Assembly: GCA_015075545.1 (NCBI GenBank)
Contig: JABTUC010000002.1
Span: forward strand, 372,001-436,000
Direction of reading: 5' to 3'
DNA length: 64,000 nt
DNA from: Ideonella sp.
Lineage (GTDB): Bacteria; Pseudomonadota; Gammaproteobacteria; Burkholderiales; Burkholderiaceae_C
Part shown: positions 36,643 to 45,987 of the stretch, piece after piece
Numbering within the stretch: position 1 is the first letter of the stretch
Layout: each line of letters opens with the position of its first letter
Made by a program: the position numbers and the translations under genes
Notes under the pieces: generated by a model
The model's input: the letters and a program-made list of their open reading frames with translations, nothing else
Databases searched by the model: none
What the model was told of the DNA's origin: nothing

Positions 36643-37398
36643 ATGGCAGGGCGACTGGCCGGCAAGACGGCGTTCCTCACCGCGGCGGCGCACGGCATCG
36701 GCCGCGCCACCGCGCTGGCGTTCGCGCGCGAAGGCGCGCGCGTGATCGCCACCGACATCGACGACGCGGGGCTGGCCTCGCTGGCGCGCGAGTGCGGCTG
36801 CACGACGCGGCGGCTCGACGTGCTCGACGCTGCGGCGATCGAGGCGGCAGCCCGCGAGGTGGGTACCGTCCAGGTGCTGTTCAACGCCGCCGGCGTCGTG
36901 CACGCGGGCAACGTGCTCGAGGCGAGCGAGGCCGACTGGGAGCTGGCGTTCGACCTCAACGCGCGCGCGATGGCGCGCACGATCAGGGCGTTCCTGCCGG
37001 GCATGCTGGCCGCCGGCGGCGGCGCGATCGTCAACGTCGCCTCGGTGGCCAGCAGCGTGAAGGGCGTGCCCAACCGCTTTGTCTATGCGGCCAGCAAGGC
37101 CGCGGTGATCGGCCTCACCAAGGCGGTGGCGGCCGACTTCGTGACGCGCGGCATTCGCTGCAACGCGATCTGCCCCGGCACGGTCGAGTCGCCGTCGCTC
37201 GCTGCGCGCATCGCGGCGCAGGCGCGCGCCAGCGGCAAGAGCGAGGCCGAGGTGCGCGCCGCCTTCGTCGGCCGCCAGCCGATGGGGCGCCTGGGCCGCG
37301 CCGACGAGATCGCCGCGCTGGCGGTGCACCTGGCCAGCGACGAGGCCGCCTTCACCACCGGCAGCGTGATGATCGCCGACGGCGGCATGTCGAATTGA
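36643..37398 (+). CDS. SDR, probable 2-keto-3-deoxy-L-fuconate/rhamnonate dehydrogenase
   Basis: 251-residue SDR with the NAD motif TAAAHGIGRATALAFAREGARVIATDID, NAAGVVHAGNV, active Ser in VNVASVASSVKGVPNRFVYAASKAA (Tyr-x3-Lys) and a C-terminal TGSVMIADGGMSN. Sequence style and pairing with an FAH-type hydrolase 37 bp downstream resemble the non-phosphorylative L-fucose/L-rhamnose branch, where a 2-keto-3-deoxy acid is oxidised and then hydrolysed. A 3-hydroxybutyrate dehydrogenase role is the main alternative. The other pathway genes are not in the window. Confidence 0.82.
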   Translation: MAGRLAGKTAFLTAAAHGIGRATALAFAREGARVIATDIDDAGLASLARECGCTTRRLDVLDAAAIEAAAREVGTVQVLFNAAGVVHAGNVLEASEADWELAFDLNARAMARTIRAFLPGMLAAGGGAIVNVASVASSVKGVPNRFVYAASKAAVIGLTKAVAADFVTRGIRCNAICPGTVESPSLAARIAAQARASGKSEAEVRAAFVGRQPMGRLGRADEIAALAVHLASDEAAFTTGSVMIADGGMSN

Positions 37399-37435
37399 GT
37401 CCTCCGCCGAAGAACCCCGCAACAAGGAGCACACG

Positions 37436-38302
37436 ATGAAGCTGATGCGCTATGGCGCCAAGGGCAGCGAACGTCCCGGGCTGATCGATTCGCACGGCAG
37501 GGTGCGCTCGCTGTCGGGGGTGGTGGCCGACATCGGCCCGGACGAGCTGTCGCCGACGGGCCTGGCCAGTCTGCGCAGCGTCGACCCCGCCACGCTGCCG
37601 CTGGTGGCGCAGCCCGGACGCATCGCGCCGCCGTGGAGCTGGTGCGGCAAGTTCCTGTGCATCGGCCTGAACTATGCCGACCACGCGGCCGAGTCGGGTA
37701 TGCCGGTGCCCAAGGAGCCGATCCTCTTCATGAAGCCGATCAGCGCGCGCGTCGGCGCCAACGATGCCGTCGTGCTGCCGCAGGGCTCGGTCAAGGGCGA
37801 CTGGGAGGTCGAGCTCGGCGTGGTGATCGGCGCGCGCGCGCGCTACGTGTCGGAGGACGATGCACTGAATCACGTGGCAGGCTACTGCGTGGTCAACGAC
37901 GTCTCGGAGCGCGAGTACCAGCTCGAGCGCGGCGGTCAGTGGGACAAGGGCAAGGGCTGCGACACCTTCGGCCCGGTGGGACCGTGGCTGGTGACCAGCG
38001 ACGAGATCGCCGACCCGCAGACCCTGCCGATGTGGCTGGAGGTCAACGGCCGGCGCATGCAGAACGGAAATACGCGTACCATGGTGTTCGGCGTCAGGCA
38101 ACTGGTGAGCTACCTCAGCCGTTTCATGACGCTGGAGCCGGGGGACTTGATCGCGACGGGCACACCGCCCGGCGTGGGCATGGGCTTGAAGCCGCAACCT
38201 CAGTTCTTGAAGCCGGGCGACACCATGCGCGTCGGCATCGAGGGCCTGGGGGTGCAGCAGCAGGCCGTGCACGCCTGGAACCCGGAGCTGATCGACAACT
38301 GA
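37436..38302 (+). CDS. FAH-family hydrolase, probable 2,4-diketo-3-deoxy-sugar-acid hydrolase
   Basis: 288-residue fumarylacetoacetase-fold enzyme with AAGGAG seven bases before ATG. It begins KLMRYGAKGSERPGLID, a start strongly associated with 2,4-didehydro-3-deoxy-L-rhamnonate hydrolases (often misnamed ureidoglycolate lyase). Core motifs are FLCIGLNYADHAAESG, KGDWEVELGVVIG with the metal-ligand Glu residues, GYCVVNDVSEREYQ and GDLIATGTPPGVG. Together with the SDR just upstream it forms a plausible two-step oxidation and cleavage unit. Confidence 0.87.
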   Translation: MKLMRYGAKGSERPGLIDSHGRVRSLSGVVADIGPDELSPTGLASLRSVDPATLPLVAQPGRIAPPWSWCGKFLCIGLNYADHAAESGMPVPKEPILFMKPISARVGANDAVVLPQGSVKGDWEVELGVVIGARARYVSEDDALNHVAGYCVVNDVSEREYQLERGGQWDKGKGCDTFGPVGPWLVTSDEIADPQTLPMWLEVNGRRMQNGNTRTMVFGVRQLVSYLSRFMTLEPGDLIATGTPPGVGMGLKPQPQFLKPGDTMRVGIEGLGVQQQAVHAWNPELIDN

Positions 38303-38324
38303 ACCGGCAAAGGAGTTTTGAAGC

Positions 38325-38846
38325 GTGAAGACACGAGTCGTCCGGATCTTCACGGGAGCAACCTTTCGAGTCCCAGAACACATTCAACGCATCGACTCGA
38401 AGCACACCCACGGCTGGCAGCTGCGGTACGGAAAATCGAAGATGTTCTCCGACCACAGCAACGACGGCAGCAAGGCGCGCGCGGCGCTGAAGCTGGCCAC
38501 CGCCGAACTGCTGAAGCGCATCGCCAGGCTGCCGGCGCCGTCGGGCCTGCGCCGCGGCATCGCATCGAACAAGGGCTCGAGCCTGCCGGTGGGCATCTCG
38601 GGGCCGATCGTGCGCACACGCCCCGGGCGCAACACGCGCGACGCCAGCTTCGGCGTCACGCTGCCGCGCTTCGGCATGAAGCCCACCACGCGCAGCGTCT
38701 ACATCGCCACCGAGAACACCTACACGCTGGCACGCTACAAGGCGGCGCTGGCCAAGGCGATCGAACTGCGCAAGTCTGCCGAGCGGGCGTATCAGCTCGC
38801 GGCCACCAAGGCCAAGCGGGCGTCGGCACGCAAGGCGATGAAGTAG
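38325..38846 (+). CDS. Conserved-looking hypothetical basic protein
   Basis: 173 residues from GTG 38325 with AAAGGAG upstream. It is strongly basic. The N-terminus reads TRVVRIFTGATFRVPEHIQRIDSK, a WQLRYGKSKMFSDHS segment follows, then a region around residues 85-140 (SSLPVGISGPIVRTR ... ASFGVTLPRFGMKPTTRSVYIATENTY) with alternating strands that recalls AP2-like DNA-binding folds. The tail is Lys/Ala-rich (KAKRASARKAMK). A nucleic-acid-binding role is a guess from charge and strand pattern. It lies 22 bp after the FAH hydrolase, so it may share the transcript. The 216 bp after it show nothing recognisable. Confidence 0.7.
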   Translation: MKTRVVRIFTGATFRVPEHIQRIDSKHTHGWQLRYGKSKMFSDHSNDGSKARAALKLATAELLKRIARLPAPSGLRRGIASNKGSSLPVGISGPIVRTRPGRNTRDASFGVTLPRFGMKPTTRSVYIATENTYTLARYKAALAKAIELRKSAERAYQLAATKAKRASARKAMK

Positions 38847-39062
38847 CGCGTTCCCAGGCTTGGTGTAGGTCGCTCGGGCTGGGCGAGAGCCAGCACGGCG
38901 GTCCATGCGCGGGCGGTCGATGGCGGTGGCATGGCTGCGGCCGTGGCGTGCGACGCGCCGTCCATCCACATCCACGGCTGCGGCGTGGTGTTCGCGAGCG
39001 TTGCTGCGCGCGCGACTGATGCGAGCCGCGACAGGCATCGCGCGGGGAGGTCGCGCGGTCGA

Positions 39063-40502
39063 TCAGGTCCTCAATGCCGACAGCGGCGCGCCCTGCAGGC
39101 GCCGCGTCGAGCGCGAGCGAAGCCAGGCCCAGAGCCTTTCGGTCACGCGGCCGCCCGACACGACGGCTTCGAGGGCATCGACCGCGCGATCCACCTCGTC
39201 GAGCGTGTTGTAGAAGTAGAAGCTGAAGCGGCAGCTTGCCGGCACTGCGAGGCCGAGCGCGTGGTGGGCCAGCGTCGCGCAGTGGCAGCCCGCGCGCGAT
39301 TCGACGCCGCGCCCGTTGAGCGCTTCGGCCAGCTCCATCGGGTTGCGGTCGGCGACGTTGAACGCCACCAGCGCCGTGCGCCGCGCGGCGTCTCGCGGGC
39401 CGTAGATCGTGATGCCGGGCACCTCGGCCAGGCGCTGCAGCGCGTGTGCGGTCAGCGTGCGGTTCCAGTGACCGATGCGCTGCATCGCCAGCCGCACCGC
39501 GTCGCGGTCGATGGCGCGCGCGCTGCCGAAGTAGGTGGCGCGCTGCGGCGTCAACGCCAGATCGAGCACGATGCGCAGCGCCTGCGCCGACACGATGGTG
39601 CCGAGGATGTTCGGCGTGCCGGCGGCGAACTTCCACGGCAGCGCGTTGTAGTCGACGTGGTCGGGGAAGACTCGTCCCTCGGCGATCATGTCGCCGCCGT
39701 AGAGGAACGGCAGCGACGAGCGCAGCAGGTGCTCCTTGGCGTACAGCACGCCGACGCCGAACGGCGCCAGCATCTTGTGGAACGAGAACGACAGGTAGTC
39801 CACATCGAGTGCCTGCACGTCGACGAACGTGCCGGGCACGAGTTGCGCGCCGTCGACCAGCAGGTACGAGCGCTGTTCGCCGCCGGGCTGGCGGTAGCCG
39901 CTGGCGTCGGCCAGCGCGCGGATCGAGGGCAACGGGTTCTTGGTGCCGAAGAAGTTCGACGCGCCGGTGCAGCACACCAGCTTGGTACGTGCGTCGATCA
40001 GCGAGGCCAGGTGCTCGAGGTCGAGCTCGCCGGTGGTGGGGTCGAAGCGCACCAGCCGGTACTCCACGCGGCGGCCGAAGCGCGGCAGGATGTCGCGGCA
40101 CATCGCGTACCACGGCACGTAGTTGGAGTTGTGCTCCATCATCGTCGTGACGACGTTGTCGCCGTCGCGGAACTCGCTCATCAGCGAATACATCACCGCG
40201 TTGTGCGCCTCGGTGGTGTTGCGCACCACGACGATGTTTCTGCGGCTCGGGGCGCCGATGAAGCGCGCGATGTCGTCGTAGGCCGACTCGAAGCGCTCGG
40301 TGGTGATCTGCGAGGCGTCGGATTGGCCGCGGTGCACGTTGTCGTAGGCCGGTGCCAGCGCCTGGAACAGCGCCAGCAGCGCGCGCGGCGGTTGCGTGCT
40401 GGCGGCGTTGTTGGTCACCACGCGCCCCTGCTGGGGGAACACGAAGTGGCTGCGGATGGCGTCCAGGTTCCAGGGCAGGGGTAGGCTCACGGCGTGCTCC
40501 AT
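39063..40502 (-). CDS. Class V aminotransferase, cysteine desulfurase/SufS-like
   Basis: 479-residue PLP enzyme. TNNAASTQPPRALLALFQA near the N-terminus, VVRNTTEAHNAVMYSL, the conserved MMEHNSNYVPWY helix, the Asp of LLVDGAQLVPG, and the PLP-Lys in LSFSFHKMLAPFGVGVLY are all present. Near the C-terminus RAGCHCATLAHHALG keeps a Cys at the position of the SufS catalytic cysteine (RxGxHCA) plus an extra Cys two residues earlier. It is about 60-70 residues longer than SufS. The class includes cysteine desulfurases, selenocysteine lyases and isopenicillin epimerase-like enzymes; no Fe-S assembly genes are adjacent. Confidence 0.82.
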   Translation of the reverse strand: MEHAVSLPLPWNLDAIRSHFVFPQQGRVVTNNAASTQPPRALLALFQALAPAYDNVHRGQSDASQITTERFESAYDDIARFIGAPSRRNIVVVRNTTEAHNAVMYSLMSEFRDGDNVVTTMMEHNSNYVPWYAMCRDILPRFGRRVEYRLVRFDPTTGELDLEHLASLIDARTKLVCCTGASNFFGTKNPLPSIRALADASGYRQPGGEQRSYLLVDGAQLVPGTFVDVQALDVDYLSFSFHKMLAPFGVGVLYAKEHLLRSSLPFLYGGDMIAEGRVFPDHVDYNALPWKFAAGTPNILGTIVSAQALRIVLDLALTPQRATYFGSARAIDRDAVRLAMQRIGHWNRTLTAHALQRLAEVPGITIYGPRDAARRTALVAFNVADRNPMELAEALNGRGVESRAGCHCATLAHHALGLAVPASCRFSFYFYNTLDEVDRAVDALEAVVSGGRVTERLWAWLRSRSTRRLQGAPLSALRT

Positions 40503-40688
40503 GCGGCAACGGCGATGCGCCCGCGAGCGCCGGCGAGTGGCTCGCCGACGCTTGGACGGACGCCCACTGTGTTGCCGGTCTCGCGAGTCCGGTTCAACAT
40601 CTGCGCCGTTGGCGGGCCTTCGAGCGCACAATGGGCCGGCTGCTGCCTCGCGTTCAGCCGCGGCTGCCGGCGACGGACTTCACAACAC

Positions 40689-40880
40689 ATGCGCATTCGC
40701 ATCGCGTGGGCCATCGTGGCGCTGATCATCGTCGGCGCCGCGGTATCGGCGGTGTTCCGCGTGGCGACCGCGCCCGATCGCATTCGCGACCGGCGCGATC
40801 ACGCGAAGGAGGTCTGCCTCAAGGCCGGTGGCGAGTGGGTCGTCGCCGAGGACCGCCGCGAGGCTTGCAAGCGGACCTGA
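40689..40880 (+). CDS. Small single-pass membrane protein, 63 residues
   Basis: ATG 40689 begins MRIRIAWAIVALIIVGAAVSAVF, an N-in membrane helix, followed by a short charged tail with two cysteines (EVCLKAGGEWVV ... REACKRT) whose spacing suggests a small disulfide-bonded periplasmic domain. Codon use fits neighbouring genes. It converges on the RND pump gene with three bases between stops. No family recognised. Confidence 0.65.
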   Translation: MRIRIAWAIVALIIVGAAVSAVFRVATAPDRIRDRRDHAKEVCLKAGGEWVVAEDRREACKRT

Positions 40881-40883
40881 GCA

Positions 40884-43800
40884 TCAGGCGGGCTGCTCGG
40901 GCCGGTGCCGCAGCAGACCGACCAGCCAGCGCAGCGCGCGAACAAGCAAGCGCCACACAGCGCGCAGCCCGATCAGGGTGGCCATCGCTTCGAGCAAGGT
41001 CACCACGAGCGCCGGCGCCGGGTGCCAGGCTTCTGCACGCCGCCCGAACTTGGCCAGCGCGCGGTCGCGCCAGATCTCGATCGAATCGTAGAAGCACGGG
41101 ATCACCAGCAGCGTCAGCAGCGTCGAGGTGATCGTGCCGCCGATGATCGCCACCGCCATCGGGCGGTAGAACTCGCCGCCCTCGCCGACGCCGACGGCCA
41201 CCGGCGTCATGCCGGCGATCAGCGCGAAGGTGGTCATCAGGATCGGCCGCAGCCGCTTGCGGCCGGCGCGCATCAGCGCCTCCTCGCGGTCGACGCCCTC
41301 GCCCTCGAGCACGCGCGCGGCGTCGAGCAGCAGGATCGCGTTCTTGGCCACCAGCCCGCACAGCATGATGACGCCGATGAAGCTCATCAGGTTGAGCGTG
41401 CCGCGCGTCAGCAGCAGCGCGATCACCACGCCGATCAGCGACAGCGGCAGCGAGATCATCACCGGCAGCGGTGCGGTGAACGAGCCGAACTGGATCACCA
41501 GGATCAGGTACATCAGCGCGATGCCGCTGGCGAGCGCGATGGCCATGCGCGAGAACACCTCCTCCTGGTCGCGCGATGCGCCGGCCAGCTCGATGCCGTA
41601 GCCTGGCGGCAGGTTCATCGCGTGCGCCAGCTTCAGCGCATCGGCGGTCACCTCGCCCGGCGAGCGGCCCTGCGCGTTGGCCGACACGGTGATCGTGCGC
41701 CGGCCCTCGGAGTGCTGGATCTGGCTCGGGCCCTTGCCCATCGTGACCGTGGCGATCTGCTCCAGCGGCACGATCAGGTTGGTGCCGGTCACTGCGATCG
41801 GCAGGCGCTCGATGTTGGCGGCGCTGACGCGGTCGTCGGGGTGCAGGCGCAGCGCGACGTCGCGTGTCTCGCCCGACGGGTCGATCCAGTCGCCGACCTC
41901 GATGCCGGCGAATGCCACGCGCAGCGCCTGCGCGGCGTCGGCCACCGAGATGCCCAGCGCGTTGGCCAGCCCGCGGTCGAGCTCGATCTTCAGCTCGTTC
42001 TGCGGATCCTGCTCCGACAGGCCGACGTCCACCGCGCCGGGCAGCTGGCGCAGCCGCGCCATGAACTCATTGGTCAGCTCGAGCAGCCGGCGCGAGTCGG
42101 CGCCGCTGAAGCGCACCTGCACCGGCTTCTGCACGCCGCTGTTGAGGTCTTCGATCACCGTGTACTCGGCACCCACCAGCCGCGCGGTGAGGCTGCGCAG
42201 GTCGCCCGCGATCTGCTGCGCCGAGCGCTCGCGCCGGGTGCTCTTGCCGATGTCGACCCACACCCGCCCGCCGTTGGGGGTGACGTTGGTGTTGGTGGCC
42301 ACCGTCTCGGGGATCGTGCGCGCCAGCGTGGCCGCCGCCTCGACCTTCAGCTTCGAGTAGTGCAGGCTGCTCGACGACGGCGTGCGCACGTCGATCACCA
42401 GCACGCCGTTGTCGGAGGCCGGCAGGAAGCTCGACCCGCCGAAGCCGGCGTGCAGCGCGATGGCGCCGAAGAAGCTGGCGATCGCCAGCAGGAACATCTT
42501 CACCCGGTGGTGCAGCGCCCAGGTGATGACCGCACCGTAGCGGTCGGCCTGGCGGTCGAACCAGGCGTTGAATCGCGCCAGCAAGCGACTCAGCCCGCGC
42601 CGCGGTGCGGCGTGCAGCCCCGGCGGGTCGCCCCAGTAGGCCGACAGCATCGGGTCGAGAGTGAACGAGATGAACAGGCTCACCAGCACCGAGGCCACTA
42701 CGGTCAGCCCGAACGGCCGGAACCATTCGCCGGCCACGCCGGGCATGAAGGCCACCGGCACGAACACCGCGACGATCGAGAAGGTGGTGGCCGCCACCGC
42801 CAGCCCAATCTCGGCGGTGCCGGCGAGCGCCGCGCTGCGGCGGTCGGCGCCGGCCTGCATGTGGCGCACGATGTTCTCGCGCACGACGATGGCGTCGTCG
42901 ATCAGCACGCCGATCGCCAGCGAGAGCCCGAGCAGGCTCATGAAGTTGAGCGTGAAGCCGCACAACCACACCGCGATGAACGCCGCGATCACCGAGGTCG
43001 GCAGGCTCAGCGCGGTGATCGCCGTCGAGCGCCACGAATTGAGGAAGAGGTAGACCACGAGGATCGTCAGCCCGGCGCCGAAGATCAGCGCGTGGATCAC
43101 GTTGTTCAGGCTGTCCTGTGCCTCGTTGCCGCCGTCGCGCGTGACCACCAGCGCGGTGCCCTTGGGCAGCTCCCGGTTGATGTCGGCCACCAGCGCGCGC
43201 ACGCGCTCGGCCACCCACACGGTGCTGGCGTCGCGCGAGCGGATCACCGAGATCGCGACGTTGGGGTGGCCGTTGCGCAGCGACACGCTGGTCTGCTCGG
43301 CGAAGCCGTCCTCGACCTGGGCGATCTGGCCCAGACGCACGATCTCGTCGCCTCGCCGGCGCACGACGATCTGCTCGAACTGGCTCGGCGACTCGATGCG
43401 CCCGACCAGGCGGATGCTCTCATCCTCGAGCCGGCCGCGCACCTTGCCCACCGGCGCGGTGGTGTTCTGCGCGCGCAGCGCGGCCACGACCTCGGGCACC
43501 GAGATCGAGAACTCGCGCAGCTTCTGTGCGCGCAGCAGCACCGACAGCTCGCGCTGCAGCGCGCCGCTGACGTTGACGATCGAGACGCCGGGGATGGCGC
43601 GGAAGCGATCGGCCAGGTCGTCCTCGGCCAGTCGCGAGATCTCCGCCTGAGTCTGCGCGGTGCTCGAAAGCGCCATGTCCATGATCGGCTGGGCGCCCGG
43701 ATCCATGCGCGTCAGCACCGGCTCGCGCATCTCGAGCGGGAGTTTGTGGCGCACGGCGCCGATCGCGTTGCGCACCTCGTCGGCGGCCTCGACGAGGTTC

Positions 43801-44096
43801 TTGTCGAAGTTGAACACCAGCACGATCTGCGCGCTGCCCTCCTTGGCGGTGGAGTAGAGCTTGTCGACGCCGGAGATCGTCTGCATCGACTTCTCGATGC
43901 GGTCGATCAGCTCGCGCTCCACCGTCTCGGGCGACGCGCCGGGGTAGGGAATGGTCACCACCAGCACCGGCTGCTCGACGTCGGGGATCTGGTTGACGCG
44001 CAGCTTGCCCAGCGCCAGCAGCCCCGCACCCATCAGAGCGATGATGATCACGATCATCGCGATCGGCCGCGTGACACTGAAGTTCGAGAGGAACAT
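40884..44096 (-). CDS. RND multidrug efflux pump, inner-membrane transporter
   Basis: 1070-residue HAE1-type RND protein with 12 membrane helices. It begins FLSNFSVTRPIAMIVIIIALMGAGLLAL. The proton-relay Asp-Asp in TM4 is present in SLAIGVLIDDAIVVRENIVRH, followed by the signature GTAEIGLAVAATTFSIVAVFVPVAFMPGVAGEWF. Two large periplasmic loops contain porter-domain motifs (NFDKNLVEAADEVRNAI). It works with the membrane-fusion protein 19 bp upstream in transcription order; no outer-membrane channel gene is adjacent, so a TolC-type partner must come from elsewhere. Substrates are not predictable. Confidence 0.94.
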   Translation of the reverse strand: MFLSNFSVTRPIAMIVIIIALMGAGLLALGKLRVNQIPDVEQPVLVVTIPYPGASPETVERELIDRIEKSMQTISGVDKLYSTAKEGSAQIVLVFNFDKNLVEAADEVRNAIGAVRHKLPLEMREPVLTRMDPGAQPIMDMALSSTAQTQAEISRLAEDDLADRFRAIPGVSIVNVSGALQRELSVLLRAQKLREFSISVPEVVAALRAQNTTAPVGKVRGRLEDESIRLVGRIESPSQFEQIVVRRRGDEIVRLGQIAQVEDGFAEQTSVSLRNGHPNVAISVIRSRDASTVWVAERVRALVADINRELPKGTALVVTRDGGNEAQDSLNNVIHALIFGAGLTILVVYLFLNSWRSTAITALSLPTSVIAAFIAVWLCGFTLNFMSLLGLSLAIGVLIDDAIVVRENIVRHMQAGADRRSAALAGTAEIGLAVAATTFSIVAVFVPVAFMPGVAGEWFRPFGLTVVASVLVSLFISFTLDPMLSAYWGDPPGLHAAPRRGLSRLLARFNAWFDRQADRYGAVITWALHHRVKMFLLAIASFFGAIALHAGFGGSSFLPASDNGVLVIDVRTPSSSSLHYSKLKVEAAATLARTIPETVATNTNVTPNGGRVWVDIGKSTRRERSAQQIAGDLRSLTARLVGAEYTVIEDLNSGVQKPVQVRFSGADSRRLLELTNEFMARLRQLPGAVDVGLSEQDPQNELKIELDRGLANALGISVADAAQALRVAFAGIEVGDWIDPSGETRDVALRLHPDDRVSAANIERLPIAVTGTNLIVPLEQIATVTMGKGPSQIQHSEGRRTITVSANAQGRSPGEVTADALKLAHAMNLPPGYGIELAGASRDQEEVFSRMAIALASGIALMYLILVIQFGSFTAPLPVMISLPLSLIGVVIALLLTRGTLNLMSFIGVIMLCGLVAKNAILLLDAARVLEGEGVDREEALMRAGRKRLRPILMTTFALIAGMTPVAVGVGEGGEFYRPMAVAIIGGTITSTLLTLLVIPCFYDSIEIWRDRALAKFGRRAEAWHPAPALVVTLLEAMATLIGLRAVWRLLVRALRWLVGLLRHRPEQPA

Positions 44097-44115
44097 CGTC
44101 GCTCCTGCCGCGGCT

Positions 44116-45240
44116 TCAGCGCCGGGACACCAGCGGCGTCGCGGCGGCCCCGCGTGCGGCGGCCGCGAACTCGACCTTCTGGCCGTCGACCAGCGCGCTG
44201 CCGGGTGCGCGCAGGATGCGGTCGCCGGCGGCCAGGCCGGCCAGCACCGGATATTCGCCGCGCCGCGCGTCGCGCTCGCCGAGCCGCACCGCCACCTTCT
44301 GCAAGGTGGCGCCGTTGACGCGCCAGGCGTAGGTGGCGTCGGCGCTGCGCACCACCGCGGCTTCGGGCACCATCAGCACCTGCGTGGTCCCGGTCTCGAT
44401 GCGGCCCTCGGCATACAGCCCGGCCACGCGCGGCAACCCGCCACCGCTGAAGGCCACCACCACCTCCACCTGGCGCGTGGTGGCGTTGGCCGAGGCGTCG
44501 ATGCGCTTGAGCGTGCCCGCGAACTCGGTGGTGCCATAGCCGTTGACTCGAAAGCTCACCGGCTGGCCGAGCCGCAGTTCGGCCATGTGGTCGGACGACA
44601 CCAGGCCCTCGAAGCGCATGGTGCGCGGGTCGATCACCTTCAGCAGTTCCTTGCCGACCTGCGCGGTGTCGCCGGAGGACACCTTGCGGTCGCTGACCAC
44701 ACCGTCGAACGGCGCGCGCACCTCGGTGCGCTGCAGCATCTGGCGCGCCGACGCCTGGCGCGCGCGCGCCGCGACGAGGTCGCTCTGCGCACCGTTGCGG
44801 CGCACCTCGGCGTCTTCGAGCGCCTGCATCGAGGTCATGCCCTGCGCCTGCAGCGTCTTCAACCGCTGCACCTGGCGCTCGGATTGCTCGAACGCCTGCG
44901 CACTCGCGCGCACGGCCTCGTCGGCCGACGCGAGGCTGTCGCGGATCGCGGTGTCGTCGAGCCGCACCAGCAGATCGCCCCTGCGCACCGGCTCGCCGTT
45001 GTCCTTCAGCACCTGCAGCACCACCGACGACACCTCGGCGCGCAGGTCGGCGCGGCGCTCGGGCTGCACCGAACCGGTGACCACCGGGCCCTCCGAGCGG
45101 GCGCTGGTGCCGAGCGTGCGCAGGTCCTCGGGCGCCAGCAGCAGCACGGCAGCCGCGGCGCCCGGGTCAGGGGCAGGCCCCTTGCTGCATGCCGTCGCGA
45201 GCACGGCAGCAATCAGCGGGACGACCAGACGGCTCAGCAT
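44116..45240 (-). CDS. RND efflux periplasmic adaptor (membrane-fusion lipoprotein)
   Basis: 374-residue HlyD/AcrA-type adaptor. A lipoprotein signal peptide ends LIAAVLATACSKG, with the lipidated Cys near residue 18. The lipoyl half-motif appears as EVSSVVLQVLKDNGEPVRRGDLLVRLDD; an alpha-helical hairpin spans about 85-135; the second lipoyl half is RTEVRAPFDGVVSDRKVSSGD. Beta-barrel and membrane-proximal domains follow. It is the first gene of the efflux operon. The 245 bp upstream contain no obvious regulator or operator. Confidence 0.92.
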   Translation of the reverse strand: MLSRLVVPLIAAVLATACSKGPAPDPGAAAAVLLLAPEDLRTLGTSARSEGPVVTGSVQPERRADLRAEVSSVVLQVLKDNGEPVRRGDLLVRLDDTAIRDSLASADEAVRASAQAFEQSERQVQRLKTLQAQGMTSMQALEDAEVRRNGAQSDLVAARARQASARQMLQRTEVRAPFDGVVSDRKVSSGDTAQVGKELLKVIDPRTMRFEGLVSSDHMAELRLGQPVSFRVNGYGTTEFAGTLKRIDASANATTRQVEVVVAFSGGGLPRVAGLYAEGRIETGTTQVLMVPEAAVVRSADATYAWRVNGATLQKVAVRLGERDARRGEYPVLAGLAAGDRILRAPGSALVDGQKVEFAAAARGAAATPLVSRR

Positions 45241-45485
45241 GCGATGGCGCTCCAGGGTGGGGAGTGGCGAACGACGACGGCAAGGCGGATCCGGGGTTGG
45301 CCCGAAGGCGACGCCGGCGCGGCGCGAGGGCGGAAGTCTCGCATCGATCGGTACCCTTGCCCCGCCCCTTGCGACGAAACGCCGATGCCGCGGAGCGAGA
45401 CGTTCGTGCTGGGGGTGAAGCCCGGCAGGTCGAGCCGTCCAGCGGGCGGCCGGCGTTGATCGGGGTGGTATCGGCCGGCGCGGCC

Positions 45486-45725
45486 TCAGGCCTTGGCCGG
45501 CGGCTTGTCGGCCGCCTCGTCGAGCCACTGCGCCGGCATCGTGTCGGGCGGGTCTTCGCGCACCTCGAGCCCCTGCCAGAGGTCGTACGACGACTCGCGC
45601 CACCAGCGGTCGACCTTGACCGGCTTCAGGTCGCTTGCCGTGCTCGCTTCGGTGCCGTTGGCGTTGATGGCGCCTGTGGCCGGGCCGTGGTGCAGCCCCT
45701 TGTAGACGAAACGGATGGTGGCCAT
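45486..45725 (-). CDS. Hypothetical protein, 79 residues
   Basis: Begins MATIRFVYKGLHHGPATGAINANG and ends with a Pro/Asp-rich tail (REDPPDTMPAQWLDEAADK). There is no signal peptide or membrane segment. The regular composition, Trp-Trp pair (VDRWWRESSYDLW) and an AT-rich -10-like element upstream suggest a real gene. Function is unknown. The 262 bp between it and the HiPIP gene hold a probable promoter and otherwise nothing recognised. Confidence 0.6.
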   Translation of the reverse strand: MATIRFVYKGLHHGPATGAINANGTEASTASDLKPVKVDRWWRESSYDLWQGLEVREDPPDTMPAQWLDEAADKPPAKA

Positions 45726-45773
45726 GTGCTGTACCGCGACTGCCGGCGCATCGGCGGCGCGCCGCGAAGTGTC

Positions 45774-45800
45774 CTTATACGATGGATTGTCGTGGCACAA
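45774..45800 (-). promoter_or_regulatory. Putative sigma-70 promoter for the 79-residue protein gene
   Basis: On the minus strand TTGTGC (45800-45795) and TATAAG (45779-45774) are separated by 15 bp. The hexamers are good but the spacer is short. TATAAG stands out in this GC-rich DNA and lies about 50 bp before the start codon. Confidence 0.4.
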
Positions 45801-45987
45801 CAGGCGGCTTGCCCGCAGTGGGCGCGCGGCGAGTTAGGGGGTGGGCCGCCGGTCGGCGGCGTGCGAACACGGCTCGCGCCGAGAACCTGCCCGCGCGGGC
45901 GCTTCGCACCGCGGCACGCAGGCGCATCGACCAGCCGTCGCACTCGCTGCAGCCGGCGCTTCGCTGCAGCAGCGCGACGGCGAGCGC

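Noticed and set aside
40905-44318. 1137-codon plus-strand frame opposite the RND transporter
   Set aside because: His/Arg/Asp-rich shadow translation; the minus-strand RND protein has all family motifs.
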